Translations under genes and position numbers: made by a program
Assembly (NCBI GenBank): GCA_019638775.1
Contig: JAHBTD010000001.1
Location: 124,001 to 188,000 of the forward strand
Direction: 5' to 3'
Origin: Fimbriimonadaceae bacterium
Lineage (GTDB): Bacteria > Armatimonadota > Fimbriimonadia > Fimbriimonadales > Fimbriimonadaceae
DNA: 64,000 bases
In this document: positions 17,358 to 26,389 of the stretch, piece after piece
Position numbering within the stretch: position 1 is the first letter of the stretch
Layout: the number at the start of each line of letters is the position of its first letter
The notes under the pieces: model-generated
What the model saw: only the letters and a program-made list of their open reading frames with translations
Told to the model about the DNA's origin: nothing
The model's database searches: none

Positions 17358-18149
17358 TTAGCCGATGCCGCCACCACCGCCCGTGCCGCCGCCACGACCG
17401 CCGCCGCCGCCAGCGCCACCGGTACCGCCGCCACGTCCACCAGCGCCGCCGCCACGACCCTGCTGAGGCTCAGCCTTGAACGGCTCGCCACCCATGGTCT
17501 TCAGCTTTGCTGTCTGGTCTGCGGTCAGAACCTTTCCGAGCTCCGCATTCATGGTCTCGTTGTTCTTCTGCATAGCAGCCTGCATATCTTCTCGGCTGAT
17601 CTCTTGGTTCATCATCTTCTCGCCCAAAGATCGCATCGCCGCTGTTGAATCGTCGCTCAGCTTCTTGACCTTAGCCACCTGCTCAGCGCTCATGCCAAGC
17701 GCCTTCTGAACGTCGGCTTCCATGATCGCACGGTTGCCCGCCAGTTGGATTCGGATCTCGCCGAGTCTCTTAACCTGCTTCGCATCAAGAATCTTGGCAA
17801 CCTCGGCCTTGTTGTCAGCCTGGATCTTCTCCATAGCCTTCATCATGCCTTCCTGATCGCCTTGGTTGTCCTGAAAAGCGGATCGCATTTTGTCGCGATT
17901 TGCCTGGTTCAGGGCATCAATCTTCGTCTTTTGCTCAGCAGTGATATTCAGGTCTTTCTGAACATCAGCACGTCCGAGCAGATTAAGCCCGCTCGTATCG
18001 TTGCCAAACATTCCGCCACGGCCTTGGCCTCCGCCAAATCCGCCAGCGCCACCTCGTCCTCCGCCGCCGCCACCCTGGGCAAACGCCATCGATGTAGCAG
18101 CTACCACAAGCACGGCTGCAACTGTAAATTTCCAAATTGTATTTCGCAT
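17358..18149 (-). CDS. Secreted glycine-rich Spy/CpxP-like protein
   Basis: 263 residues. A signal peptide (FTVAAVLVVAATSMAFAQ) is followed by a Gly-rich linker (GGGGGGRGGAGGFGGG), a helical middle of about 150 residues, and a second Gly-rich tail making up the last 40 residues. The middle has LTxxQ-type repeats as in Spy/CpxP periplasmic chaperones (LNITAEQKTKIDAL, LGMSAEQVAKVKKL, LTADQTAKLKTM). This suggests a periplasmic helical hairpin that binds unfolded protein or metal, but the family is loose. It sits just downstream of the T2SS run in transcription order, but the terminator at 18299-18328 separates them. Confidence 0.7.
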   Translation of the reverse strand: MRNTIWKFTVAAVLVVAATSMAFAQGGGGGGRGGAGGFGGGQGRGGMFGNDTSGLNLLGRADVQKDLNITAEQKTKIDALNQANRDKMRSAFQDNQGDQEGMMKAMEKIQADNKAEVAKILDAKQVKRLGEIRIQLAGNRAIMEADVQKALGMSAEQVAKVKKLSDDSTAAMRSLGEKMMNQEISREDMQAAMQKNNETMNAELGKVLTADQTAKLKTMGGEPFKAEPQQGRGGGAGGRGGGTGGAGGGGGRGGGTGGGGGIG

Positions 18150-18298
18150 AGCTCGCCTCTGTAAGTCACGCCGAAAAGCGCGTATTCTTACGAACTGAAC
18201 GTTGTGACGTTAAGGCTGGTGTGAAGTTCAGAAAGAAAAGGCGAATATTTCTTAGATTTTTGAGCGGCAAGAATTGCTGTAGTCAACCTTAAAAACAA

Positions 18299-18328
18299 CG
18301 ATGCCCGAAGGTATTCCTTCGGGCATCG
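18299..18328 (-). terminator. Terminator of the T2SS operon
   Basis: CGATGCCCGAAGG (18299-18311) pairs perfectly with CCTTCGGGCATCG (18316-18328) around a 4-base loop. On the minus strand it is followed by TTGTTTTTAAGG. It lies 18 bases past the gspD stop codon. Confidence 0.88.
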
Positions 18329-18346
18329 AATTGTTGGCGAGAAAGC

Positions 18347-20869
18347 TTAGCCCTTGCCGCCACCGCCCCCAGTCCCGCCACCTGTTGCAGGCGGTCCTTG
18401 TTTGGGTGGGTCCGTCTTCTTGATCACGCCGTCAAGCGCTCCCTGCGACTGCTTGGAGAGCTTCCTCTGCTCTTCCTCACGAAGTCTCCGAGCCTCATCC
18501 TCGTCACGAACGAGCCGAGGTGTAAGGAAGACGAGAAGCTCGGTCTTCACATCCTGCTTGTCGGTGCTGCGGAAGAGATTGCCAAGGATCGGAAGATCGC
18601 CCAACAGGGGAATCTTCTTGGTCGTGGAGTTCACCGTATTGCGGATAATTCCACCCAAGATAATCGTCTCGCCGTCCTTCACCGACACGGTCGTATCGGC
18701 TTCGCGCTGATTGATAATCGGCGCGTTGAAGTCGGTGAAGCCCTGAAGGTCGTTCGCCGTCTGCGTAATATCCATCGTCACATAGCCGTTGGAGGTGATG
18801 CGCGGGGTCACCGTCAGAATGATTCCAACATCTTCAAAGGCGTAAGTGAAGGTGAGGTTTCCGTTGGTATCTTCGCGTGAGCTCAGAACATAAGGAATCC
18901 GCTGGCTGATGTTGATCGTCGCTTGAGAGTTGTTCGAAGTGAAGATTCTCGGTGTGCTAAGGACCTGGAACTTACGGTCGGTCTTCAGCGCATTGAGGAA
19001 CCCAGTCAAAGCACCGCCCGATAGCGTGTATCGGAAGCCCTGCAGTGGCGGGTTGGCATTCGCCAATCCAAAAGCGCCTTCGGAGTTTCCGGTGGTGCCC
19101 GGCGTTCCAAAAGGATTGCTCTGAGCGTACTTCCACTCCACGCCAAACTTGCTGCTCGCGTCAAGCGTCGCTTCCACGATAATCGTCTCGATCATCACCT
19201 GCTCAGGAATCCGGTCAAGCTGCTCAAGAATCTGCCGAATCAGTTCAACATTGTCGGGCGAACCAACAATGATCAGGCTGTTCGTGTTCTGGTCCGGAAT
19301 GATCGTGACCTGGTTGGTAAGATCGCGAATGTTGATGAGGCGGCCCTGAGAGTCGCGGCCCTGCTGGGTTGCTGCTCCTGTAGCCTGATTGCCCTGTCGG
19401 TTTTGTCCGCCGAACTGGAAGGCGCCGCCCTGCTGAACGTAAACGTCCGTATCAAGGTAGCCGTCGCCGTCCATATCGATGTTCAGCGAGTTCCGAGCAA
19501 GCTCCTCTTCAGAAGGAACGTAAGCTTCGGGCTGTCCACCGCCCCGGTTGCCTCCGCCATTATTGCGGTTGTTATTGTTGTTCCGGTTATTGTTGTTGCC
19601 TGTCGTTCGACCCGTGTTGTTGCGGTTGTTGTTTCGGTTGTTCCCGCCAAACGCTTGGTTCAGGAGATCGGAAACCTGGTCGGCCCTTGCGTTCGAAAGC
19701 GGCACCACGAACGTCGACTGCTCAATGGTCACTTCTTTGTCGAGGTCCTTCAAAACCTGCGCAACAAGCGTGTGGTTCTCTTCGGTAGCGGTTACAACGA
19801 TTGAGTTTGTACGAGCGTCCGCGACAACGGTGCCAAATGCGGCCTGCGCGTTGCCAAATCGGAACGCCTGCTGAAATCTCTGCTCAATCGGAACGCTCTG
19901 ATTGCCCTGCCCGCCACGTCCTCTCGGAGCGTTGGTGGTCAGGATGTTCTGTATCGCAGCTGCGATCTGATCGGCAGCGGCAAATTCAAGCGTGTAAACC
20001 TTGGGCTTCAGCGGCTGATCGGTCTCTTTGTCAATCTGCTTGATGAGAGCCTCAACCTGCTTCTGCTCGTTCGACGGAGCGTTGACGATAACGGTGTTGC
20101 TGTAATCGTCAGAAGATGCACGAACGCTGGACTGTTGCCCACGTCCAAAGCCGGAGAATCCACCAAATCGGTTGTTGTTCTGTCCGCCACGGTTCTGCCC
20201 GCCGAACTGGAACGGATTACCGCCGCCGCCCCGCTGCGCATAAAGGCCGTCGCCGTCAATGGAGGCTTCTGGCTCACCGCGTCCGATGGAAATCGGCATT
20301 CCGCCGCCACCGCCGAGCGTTTGCATGAACTGATCGAACGCGCTCTGTGCCTGAGCAAAAACCTCATTCACAACGCGGGCGACCTGGCTCGCATTCGCAT
20401 ACTGAACAGGATAAACCTTGATCTCGTTTCGGCTGCCGCTGAACATCTGGGCGATCTGCTCTGGAGTCATCCCGCCGAACATGCTGTTCCCGCCGCTCTC
20501 ACGGTTCTGCCTTCGCCCTCGAATCACGAGAGCGTTGCCCTCTTTGGCAAGTTCGAAGTTCTTTAGGCCAAGGGTTGTATTCAGAATCGAAAACGCCTCA
20601 TCCAGCGGTACAGGATTGGGGCTCGTGATCGTTAATGTCCCAGTGAGAGCCGGGTCCTTGATGATGGTGAGTCCAGACGCTTTGGAGTAAACGGAAACGA
20701 TCATGTCCACGCTGGCATTGCGGAACTCAAGCTTCATCCTCGTCTTGGGATTCAACTCAAACTGCTTCCACGCCGGTGTCTGTGCGATTCTGCTGCCGTC
20801 ATCAAACTGCGCAAATGCCACAACCGGCACCAGCGCGATGATACAAATCAACCATTTAAAAACCTTCAT
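18347..20869 (-). CDS. gspD: Type II secretion system secretin GspD
   Basis: 840 residues; the outer-membrane channel of the T2SS. Signal peptide LICIIALVPVVAFAQ, then N0 (residues ~45-120: SVDMIVSVYSKASGLTIIKD, LDEAFSILNTTL), N-domains with the repeated EVKVYPVQYANA.../PKVYTLEFAAADQI and FVVPLSNARADQVSDLL starts, and the secretin core from about residue 560 (VMIETIIVEATLDASSKFGVEW, VPVLGDLPILGNLFRS-type closing motif KKIPLLGDLPILGNLFR). Two Gly/Asn-rich inserts interrupt the N-domains. Last gene of the operon; its ATG overlaps the previous stop (20866-20869). The Gly-rich tail may be where a pilotin would bind, but none is seen. Confidence 0.93.
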   Translation of the reverse strand: MKVFKWLICIIALVPVVAFAQFDDGSRIAQTPAWKQFELNPKTRMKLEFRNASVDMIVSVYSKASGLTIIKDPALTGTLTITSPNPVPLDEAFSILNTTLGLKNFELAKEGNALVIRGRRQNRESGGNSMFGGMTPEQIAQMFSGSRNEIKVYPVQYANASQVARVVNEVFAQAQSAFDQFMQTLGGGGGMPISIGRGEPEASIDGDGLYAQRGGGGNPFQFGGQNRGGQNNNRFGGFSGFGRGQQSSVRASSDDYSNTVIVNAPSNEQKQVEALIKQIDKETDQPLKPKVYTLEFAAADQIAAAIQNILTTNAPRGRGGQGNQSVPIEQRFQQAFRFGNAQAAFGTVVADARTNSIVVTATEENHTLVAQVLKDLDKEVTIEQSTFVVPLSNARADQVSDLLNQAFGGNNRNNNRNNTGRTTGNNNNRNNNNNRNNGGGNRGGGQPEAYVPSEEELARNSLNIDMDGDGYLDTDVYVQQGGAFQFGGQNRQGNQATGAATQQGRDSQGRLINIRDLTNQVTIIPDQNTNSLIIVGSPDNVELIRQILEQLDRIPEQVMIETIIVEATLDASSKFGVEWKYAQSNPFGTPGTTGNSEGAFGLANANPPLQGFRYTLSGGALTGFLNALKTDRKFQVLSTPRIFTSNNSQATINISQRIPYVLSSREDTNGNLTFTYAFEDVGIILTVTPRITSNGYVTMDITQTANDLQGFTDFNAPIINQREADTTVSVKDGETIILGGIIRNTVNSTTKKIPLLGDLPILGNLFRSTDKQDVKTELLVFLTPRLVRDEDEARRLREEEQRKLSKQSQGALDGVIKKTDPPKQGPPATGGGTGGGGGKG

Positions 20870-21543
20870 TCGTCTGCTCCTGCATCTGTAGCCGGCATAC
20901 TGTTGCCGTTTCCACGTCCCTGACCTCTTCTATTTCCCGACGTATTGGAGGGACTAATTCCAACCGCCCCGCCTCCACCGATATTCCCACTTAGGGTCGG
21001 ATCCAGCGGTCTCAGCCCCGATGAACTTGCTACTGTCTGATCATTAAATCCATACGCTAAACGTAGCGTCTTTGGTTGCCCGTTTGGACCCACCATCGTC
21101 AGCGTTCCATCGCCAATCTCTGTGATCCTCACACGCTTCCAGCTTTGACCTGTTCTTATAAACTCTCCTACGCCCGAACTGCGGTTCTCAACGCAGGCCT
21201 CGCGCGCGCCGTCGATCTCAAACGTCCCGGTAAAGTACCAACCCGGTTCTCCACCCGCAAGGTCGGCTGGAATGGCGTCAGGCTCGTTCATCTGACCATT
21301 CTTGCCGCTCGACATGCGCGCAACTATAGGCATAAACGAATTATCGACAGATTCGTTCAATGGATCGAACCGTTTTGTGTAATCCTCTTGGGTCACTCCC
21401 TCCGGCATCTTGGCTGTCTTTGCCGGGGGCTTCGCTTTTTTGGCCTTTGCTGCGGCTGATTCGTCGCCGCTCATCTGCATATAGACTGCCGATAGCGCCA
21501 CGACGACCAATAAGTACCAAATGGGTTTGCTAATCTTAAGCAT
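20866..21543 (-). CDS. GspC/PilP-like inner-membrane T2SS component
   Basis: 225 residues: a short cytoplasmic start, one membrane helix (PIWYLLVVVALSAVYMQ), a Lys/Ala/Pro linker, and a periplasmic domain at about 95-165 (WYFTGTFEIDG, VGEFIRTGQSWKRVRITEI, GTLTMVGPNGQPKTL) that reads like the homology region of GspC/PilP, which links the inner-membrane platform to the secretin. A Gly/Asn-rich tail follows. The start overlaps gspM by 8 bases and the end overlaps gspD by 4. The assignment rests on layout and position; sequence similarity to known GspC is weak. Confidence 0.65.
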   Translation of the reverse strand: MLKISKPIWYLLVVVALSAVYMQMSGDESAAAKAKKAKPPAKTAKMPEGVTQEDYTKRFDPLNESVDNSFMPIVARMSSGKNGQMNEPDAIPADLAGGEPGWYFTGTFEIDGAREACVENRSSGVGEFIRTGQSWKRVRITEIGDGTLTMVGPNGQPKTLRLAYGFNDQTVASSSGLRPLDPTLSGNIGGGGAVGISPSNTSGNRRGQGRGNGNSMPATDAGADE

Positions 21544-22138
21544 GAGAGTCTCCTGAAACTTGTGCGGTCGTTGCCGCTGGGGGTTTTTCCCCGTCTTTCT
21601 TCTCGGGTTCGGGCTTGGCCATGTCCCGAAGCGCCATCAATCCAATCGTTGCTGAAACCGTATCACTCACACCGTCCGACGAAGAGAGCTGCACCATCGT
21701 CACGGCTACTTTGCCCTCCGCATTTTCGATAGAGCGCAGGAACGAGGCGACCTGAGGATAAGAGCCATCAAGCGTGACAAGGAACGGAACGCGCAAAAGC
21801 TTCCCGTCTTCAACGGTTCGCTGAGGGCGAAACGCTTTGATCGCCAAACCGTTCTCACGAGCGATCGCCGTTGCCCGATCAAGCACCTTGGGTCCGATCT
21901 GCTCGACCTCTTCCGACCACACCTTCGTTTGAGCGTAGGCTCGCTCCTTCTTCTCAAGCTCAAGGCTCGTATGCTTCTCGCCATTGATTGTCGCGATGCT
22001 GCTGTTTCGAGCGCTCTGCTTCATCGCTTCCGTGGGTCTTGGTGCAAAGTTGTCGTAAAGGAAGATGCCAAGCATCGCGACCCCAGCCACGATCATCACA
22101 GTATTTGCTGTCTTGATCTTCTGAGCGTTCGTGGCCAT
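21536..22138 (-). CDS. gspM: GspM/PilO-like T2SS assembly protein
   Basis: 200 residues from the ATG at 22138, which overlaps the gspL stop by one base (TAATG); a longer frame to 22192 would lie within gspL. One membrane helix near the N-terminus (TVMIVAGVAMLGIFLYDNF), a coiled-coil stretch (LELEKKERAYAQ), then a ferredoxin-like periplasmic domain with LDGSYPQVASFLRSIENAE, typical of PilO/GspM. These proteins pair with GspL/PilN to hold the platform. The C-terminus is charged (PEPEKKDGEKPP). Confidence 0.8.
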   Translation of the reverse strand: MATNAQKIKTANTVMIVAGVAMLGIFLYDNFAPRPTEAMKQSARNSSIATINGEKHTSLELEKKERAYAQTKVWSEEVEQIGPKVLDRATAIARENGLAIKAFRPQRTVEDGKLLRVPFLVTLDGSYPQVASFLRSIENAEGKVAVTMVQLSSSDGVSDTVSATIGLMALRDMAKPEPEKKDGEKPPAATTAQVSGDSHA

Positions 22139-23421
22139 TATCTCTTTGCCCCCTTCTTCACATCCTCGAGCGGCAAGTTGCCCACCGCCCAAGCCGAGAT
22201 CGAGAAATTCACAACCTCCGTCTGCTCAATGGTCGCGTTGTTGGCAAACACCAGCTTGACGTCTCGGAATCTTTCTTGCGCGGTCAGCGCCTCCAAATAG
22301 GCCGTTACGGCCTGGTTGTTGACTGCGGTTCCCCGAATCTGAACAACCCTGCCTCGGTCATAGTTGACACCCGTGATCCAAGCCCCCTCAGGGACGCTGT
22401 TCCCGATCAACACCAAGATGTCGCTTGAACGCTGGGCAGGTTCGAAAAGCCGTCGCACGCTGTCGCTAATGACCTTCGCATTCGCGGCTTTCTGTTTGGC
22501 CGCATCACGCTCTTGTCGCGCCGATCGCGAATTCGCCATCCACTCTGCGTTGCGCGTATCCACCGCTGCCGATTGATCCGACCGGTCCATAAACGCCAGT
22601 GCGCCCAGCATCACCGCCGCAACACAAAGGAGCGCGGCAAACCGCGCCCGGTTCGAAGCTTGCTTGGCCTCTCGACGAGCTACCTCTTCGGGCTGCTCAA
22701 CGTTGACGCCAAGACCAAGTCCAACCCCCGCAAGAGCTTCAAGCGTCGAAGTCCGCGAATGATAATCGGCGGTCGGCAAATTCAAGCCACCAGCGGCCAA
22801 CACCGGACCGCAGGCTATACCCACCGAAGAGTAAGTCCGGCACACCTCATCCTGAATCGCTTCCGGGTCCTCGGTCTTGGGAGCTACCCGGCTGTAGCGA
22901 AGCAGTCCATCTTTGACGATATCGACTGACAGACCCTCAAAGCCGATCTCGACAACCGCACAATCCGTGATGTTAAGCGAGCCAGCAAGAGCCAGCGCCC
23001 CGAGCGCCGAAGGAACACACGCCGCGACGTGGTAGCCCGCCTTCGCCAAGTCCTCCTTGGCAAGCTTGAGCGTCTCGTCCGATGTCGCCATCACACTGGC
23101 AACCCGCCCTTCCTGCGTCAGCTCTGTACCCAGCTTAAAATCGTATGCCACCTTGCCCTGAGTGATCGGAAAGAGCTTGCCAACCTGAAGAGCGAGGACT
23201 TGGGTGATCTCGCGCTCGTTGATGTTAGGCACGTGCGTGGTTCGCACAAACGCGCTTCGCCGAGAAAGGGCAAGCACAACCGCCTTCGCCAGTCCAGCTT
23301 TATCGGCAGCTCCCGACACGGTATCGGATACCGAAGCGGAACCCCCTGCCGCTGGCACGGCGGCGACATGCTTAGCCGACCATTCGATAACCGGCATCGC
23401 GCCAGGGATCGACTTTCTCAT
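22138..23421 (-). CDS. gspL: GspL-like T2SS platform protein
   Basis: 427 residues from the ATG at 23421, which overlaps the gspK stop as ATGA. The cytoplasmic part (to about residue 255) has the actin-like features of PilM/GspL (NEREITQVLALQVGKLFPI, TDCAVVEIGFEGLSVDIVKDG). One membrane helix follows (ARFAALLCVAAVMLGALAFM), then a coiled coil and a PilN-like periplasmic domain (ILVLIGNSVPEGAWITGVNY, AVTAYLEALTAQERF). GspL links the ATPase GspE to the inner-membrane platform. The whole equals a PilM-PilN fusion, which is the normal GspL design. Confidence 0.85.
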   Translation of the reverse strand: MRKSIPGAMPVIEWSAKHVAAVPAAGGSASVSDTVSGAADKAGLAKAVVLALSRRSAFVRTTHVPNINEREITQVLALQVGKLFPITQGKVAYDFKLGTELTQEGRVASVMATSDETLKLAKEDLAKAGYHVAACVPSALGALALAGSLNITDCAVVEIGFEGLSVDIVKDGLLRYSRVAPKTEDPEAIQDEVCRTYSSVGIACGPVLAAGGLNLPTADYHSRTSTLEALAGVGLGLGVNVEQPEEVARREAKQASNRARFAALLCVAAVMLGALAFMDRSDQSAAVDTRNAEWMANSRSARQERDAAKQKAANAKVISDSVRRLFEPAQRSSDILVLIGNSVPEGAWITGVNYDRGRVVQIRGTAVNNQAVTAYLEALTAQERFRDVKLVFANNATIEQTEVVNFSISAWAVGNLPLEDVKKGAKR

Positions 23422-24659
23422 TGCGCCTCCGCAAGAACAATGTCGTTGGCGGCTTCGGGCTGCCAGCCCCACCGGGTCAAGAGGTTGTCCCCCCTCGGTT
23501 GGTCGGTGCGAAGAATGCGCGGTCCCGTGTCGGTCAGATGCACAAAGACCTCTTTAATCGATTGAGAACTTCCATAGGTTCCGATGACTCGTATCAAAAA
23601 CGTTCGCGAATTGATCGTAAACAGATCGACAGACTGTCGAAGGATGTCCACGGTCATTCCAGGGATCGCGGCGATCTCCCCCAATGTCGTCATTCCTGCG
23701 TCTTGACGCTGAATAATCGCCTGCGAAATGTCCGGCGTAAAGGCCGGGATGCTGTTCAAAACGGCTTCCGATGCCGTGTTCAAATTGATCTTTCCGCCAA
23801 ACTCCTGCTCTGTGCTAACCGTAAGGTTGTCGAGTATCGGGCCAACGGTTTGGGTTGTGACGTTGTTTCGCACCAGAAGGTCTTGCATGCTTGTGTAGGG
23901 TCGATTTTGGGCGATCTGCAATCCAAGTGGGATGTTGCCAATCGCTTGCCCGATCTGCACGCCTTGGGCCTGATTGGCATTGATGAGCTGCTGCCCCGCC
24001 GCAGCCACCGGCGAAGAAAGCTGCCCCGTCATCACCAAGTCGATCAAAAGAGGCTGCTGAGTGACATCGCCCTGCGCGAGGAACTGGTTGGAATTGTTGA
24101 CCTCGGTGGGTTGATAAAGCGTAGCCGGTGTAAAACCCCGCACCAACAGCAGTTCGTCAACTGTAATGAAGGGGCGCAGCGCCGCGTTGTAGGCATACTC
24201 CAGGTTGTTGTAATACTCGTCCTTGGCGCCTTCGGGTCGTGGGGCTGTCTCTGGCGAACGCCAATCCAGCAAGCTCTCAACCTGCTCGTTTGTGAGTGGC
24301 AGCCGCTGCAACTGCTCTTGCGCCGCGGTGTTAAGATCAACCCTCGCCGAAGCGTCCACGATCTGAATGCGAATCGAACCCTCGGCAACGACAAACCTGT
24401 CCGACCCCGCATTGCCAAGCAAGGCCCATTCGTCTTGCGTTGTCGTCGGGGTGCCCGCTTCGATCAGTTCAAGCTCGGCCATCGCCCGCTGAACTCCCGA
24501 CTCAGCCATCAGCTCCGCACGAATATGGTCGATTCGGTTTTGGCGGGCCATGTAAGACACGCGCTGAGTCGCCGCAAAAGAAGCCACGATGGCGACCAGC
24601 CCAACAAGAACGATGAGCGTCATGATAAACACACCGCCGCTATCCTTCCTGCGCATCAT
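23418..24659 (-). CDS. gspK: Minor pseudopilin GspK
   Basis: 413 residues, large for a pseudopilin, as GspK is. The prepilin signal is SGG followed by VFIMTLIVLVGLVAIVAS; the Glu5 of other pilins is absent, which is typical of GspK. The globular part holds helix-hairpin-helix-like stretches (LPLTNEQVESLLDWRSPE, RVDLNTAAQEQLQRLP, and again KINLNTASEAVLNSIPAFT). GspK caps the pseudopilus tip with GspI and GspJ. ATGA overlaps on both sides (gspJ, gspL). Confidence 0.9.
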   Translation of the reverse strand: MMRRKDSGGVFIMTLIVLVGLVAIVASFAATQRVSYMARQNRIDHIRAELMAESGVQRAMAELELIEAGTPTTTQDEWALLGNAGSDRFVVAEGSIRIQIVDASARVDLNTAAQEQLQRLPLTNEQVESLLDWRSPETAPRPEGAKDEYYNNLEYAYNAALRPFITVDELLLVRGFTPATLYQPTEVNNSNQFLAQGDVTQQPLLIDLVMTGQLSSPVAAAGQQLINANQAQGVQIGQAIGNIPLGLQIAQNRPYTSMQDLLVRNNVTTQTVGPILDNLTVSTEQEFGGKINLNTASEAVLNSIPAFTPDISQAIIQRQDAGMTTLGEIAAIPGMTVDILRQSVDLFTINSRTFLIRVIGTYGSSQSIKEVFVHLTDTGPRILRTDQPRGDNLLTRWGWQPEAANDIVLAEAQ

Positions 24660-25414
24660 TGCCCACCCCCAATACCACCGCTGGTAGCTGCTGGGTTCTC
24701 CGGCGTGACGTCGCTAAACATGAGCCGAACCGTAAAGACGTGATTGCTGCCATCATCCGAATCTAAGGTGTAAGTCACACGCACCGCCGCCGGCAGTCGC
24801 TTCTCCGTGGCGATAGTGGTGTCCCATTCGGTGACCCATTGAATCCCGTCAAAGAACTCGAACCCGATGGACGTCACATGCTCATCCATCACCGACTCGT
24901 ATCCGCCCTGGAAAGCGTCGCCGTCCGAAGGTCTTTGCTCACGTAAAAACAAGCCTGTTCGCCCCGCCGGATCGCCAACCGCAAGCACCGAAAGCCCAAA
25001 CTCGGCGACACCGCCCTGTGGACCGTACGTCGCATTCAGGTCTTCAAAGGTTTCGGTAGCCGAAGTGTTGAGGAAAGCCCCGCTTGTCGTCGTCCCCGCC
25101 GACGTGAAGATCAAAGTGTCGGGGAGAGATGTCGATCCCGAAGCGGATGGCTCAATCGGATTCTCACCGTCGATGCTTGCCACAAAAAAGGTGGTTGTGT
25201 CCTCTTCAGCTGTAAGGAACGCCGTTTCAAGCAACCGCGTCACGCGGTCCTCAAAAGTGCGCTGGATCGCCGCTTGCTCTTGCCGAGGCGCGATGCGTGC
25301 CTGAAAGTTATGGGCCGCGACGTACGATGACGAAACGCCGGTCAGAATGATCGCGCTCATCGCTGCCACCAGCAGAGTCTCAATCAGCGTAATACCAGCT
25401 TGTCTGCTCCTCAA
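24656..25414 (-). CDS. gspJ: Minor pseudopilin GspJ
   Basis: 252 residues. Prepilin leader MRSRQAG then ITLIETLLVAAMSAIILTGV, with the conserved Glu5, cut by the prepilin peptidase (not encoded here). The globular part ends with EKRLPAAVRVTYTLDSDDG, a usual GspJ pattern for comparing residues near the C-terminus. Overlaps gspK by 4 bases and gspI by 4. Expected in the tip complex with GspI and GspK. Confidence 0.85.
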   Translation of the reverse strand: MRSRQAGITLIETLLVAAMSAIILTGVSSSYVAAHNFQARIAPRQEQAAIQRTFEDRVTRLLETAFLTAEEDTTTFFVASIDGENPIEPSASGSTSLPDTLIFTSAGTTTSGAFLNTSATETFEDLNATYGPQGGVAEFGLSVLAVGDPAGRTGLFLREQRPSDGDAFQGGYESVMDEHVTSIGFEFFDGIQWVTEWDTTIATEKRLPAAVRVTYTLDSDDGSNHVFTVRLMFSDVTPENPAATSGGIGGGQ

Positions 25415-25833
25415 GGTTGCTGGCCTCCTGCATCGGTGGTTACGGGCTGTCGGAAGACAAGTCTTGTCAGGGAGTAGGAGATCGAATTGCCCTCTCCGTT
25501 GATCGTAAATCGAACGATCTCAAGGTTCTCGACGCCGCTCTGTTCAGTGCTCGCTTCCCAGCTGATATCTGGATAGCCTTCCACTTCAAAGTCGCCATCA
25601 AGCGGAGCTTGCTGATACTCCGCAGTCGCGATAATCTCATCAAGCTTTCGTTTGGCGAGCATCTGCAAATGCTCTGCCCTCTCTGCTCGCGTCTCGCCGT
25701 TGGCCATCTCGGCAAGAGCGCCCAAACATGCGCTGATGCCCAGGCCGAGCAGCGCAATAGACACCAACACTTCAACAAGGCTGAAGCCGCGTCGTTGACG
25801 CGCATATGAGGGACGACGATGTTGTTTAGCCAC
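25411..25833 (-). CDS. gspI: Minor pseudopilin GspI
   Basis: About 140 residues from a GTG at 25833 (next to another GTG at 25836), chosen because it lies by the gspH stop and leaves a 16-residue basic leader (KQHRRPSYARQRRG) before FSLVEVLVSIALLGLGISA; an ATG at 25893 would add 20 residues inside gspH. Glu5 is present. The body shows the GspI pattern AEHLQMLAKRKLDEIIA near the end of the long helix. Nucleates the pseudopilus tip with GspJ and GspK. Confidence 0.82.
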   Translation of the reverse strand: MAKQHRRPSYARQRRGFSLVEVLVSIALLGLGISACLGALAEMANGETRAERAEHLQMLAKRKLDEIIATAEYQQAPLDGDFEVEGYPDISWEASTEQSGVENLEIVRFTINGEGNSISYSLTRLVFRQPVTTDAGGQQP

Positions 25834-26389
25834 CACCGCGCTGCTCCCTCTCTCCCGCTTCCCACTTGGTCTGAGTTTGTTCGGGCAGTTCACCGTCGAT
25901 AAATGCGGCTCGCCCGGTTACGTCATCAACCTGCATCGAAAACAGACGCCCATCCGAATCGAACTGAACCCCGCCTCGTGTGGCGGTCCCATCGGGATAA
26001 AACGCCATAAGCCAGGTTTCGGTGTTGGTCGTCGAGCCGTTCAAGGTCACTTGGTCCACCTGAACGCCGTCTGGCAATGGCACCGTTCGTATCGCTTGGC
26101 CCTGACCTTCATCAGCGCCGTCCTCAGTGAGTTCGATCTGATCGCCCGATACACGCAGCACAAAGACGGCTTTGCGTTCGATTGCCGTCTCCCGAGCCTC
26201 ACCAAAGATCGCCTTTGTGCGGTTGATAAAGTTCTGGTAATCCTCAGCCCTCTGGAACGCGACAAGACGCGGCACTGCCAGAGCAGAGAACATTGCAAGC
26301 ACCAAAACAACCACACCCAACTCAATGAGCGTGAATCCGGAGCGCTTATTGATCGACCGGATCGATGTCAGCGGCTTCTCCTTCTCCAC
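25826..26389 (-). CDS. gspH: Minor pseudopilin GspH
   Basis: 187 residues with the class III signal RSG/FTLIELGVVVLVLAMFSAL (Glu5 present), then the GspH-type beta-rich head (AIERKAVFVLRVSGDQIEL, GTATRGGVQFDSDGR). Overlaps gspG by 44 bases and gspI by 8. The N-terminus up to MEKEKPLTSIRSINKRSG is long for a leader but keeps the basic character. Confidence 0.85.
   Translation of the reverse strand: MEKEKPLTSIRSINKRSGFTLIELGVVVLVLAMFSALAVPRLVAFQRAEDYQNFINRTKAIFGEARETAIERKAVFVLRVSGDQIELTEDGADEGQGQAIRTVPLPDGVQVDQVTLNGSTTNTETWLMAFYPDGTATRGGVQFDSDGRLFSMQVDDVTGRAAFIDGELPEQTQTKWEAGEREQRGGG

Noticed and set aside
23421-24743. 440-codon plus-strand open frame opposite gspK
   Set aside because: No domain, Arg-rich shadow; gspK and its ATGA overlaps are unambiguous.
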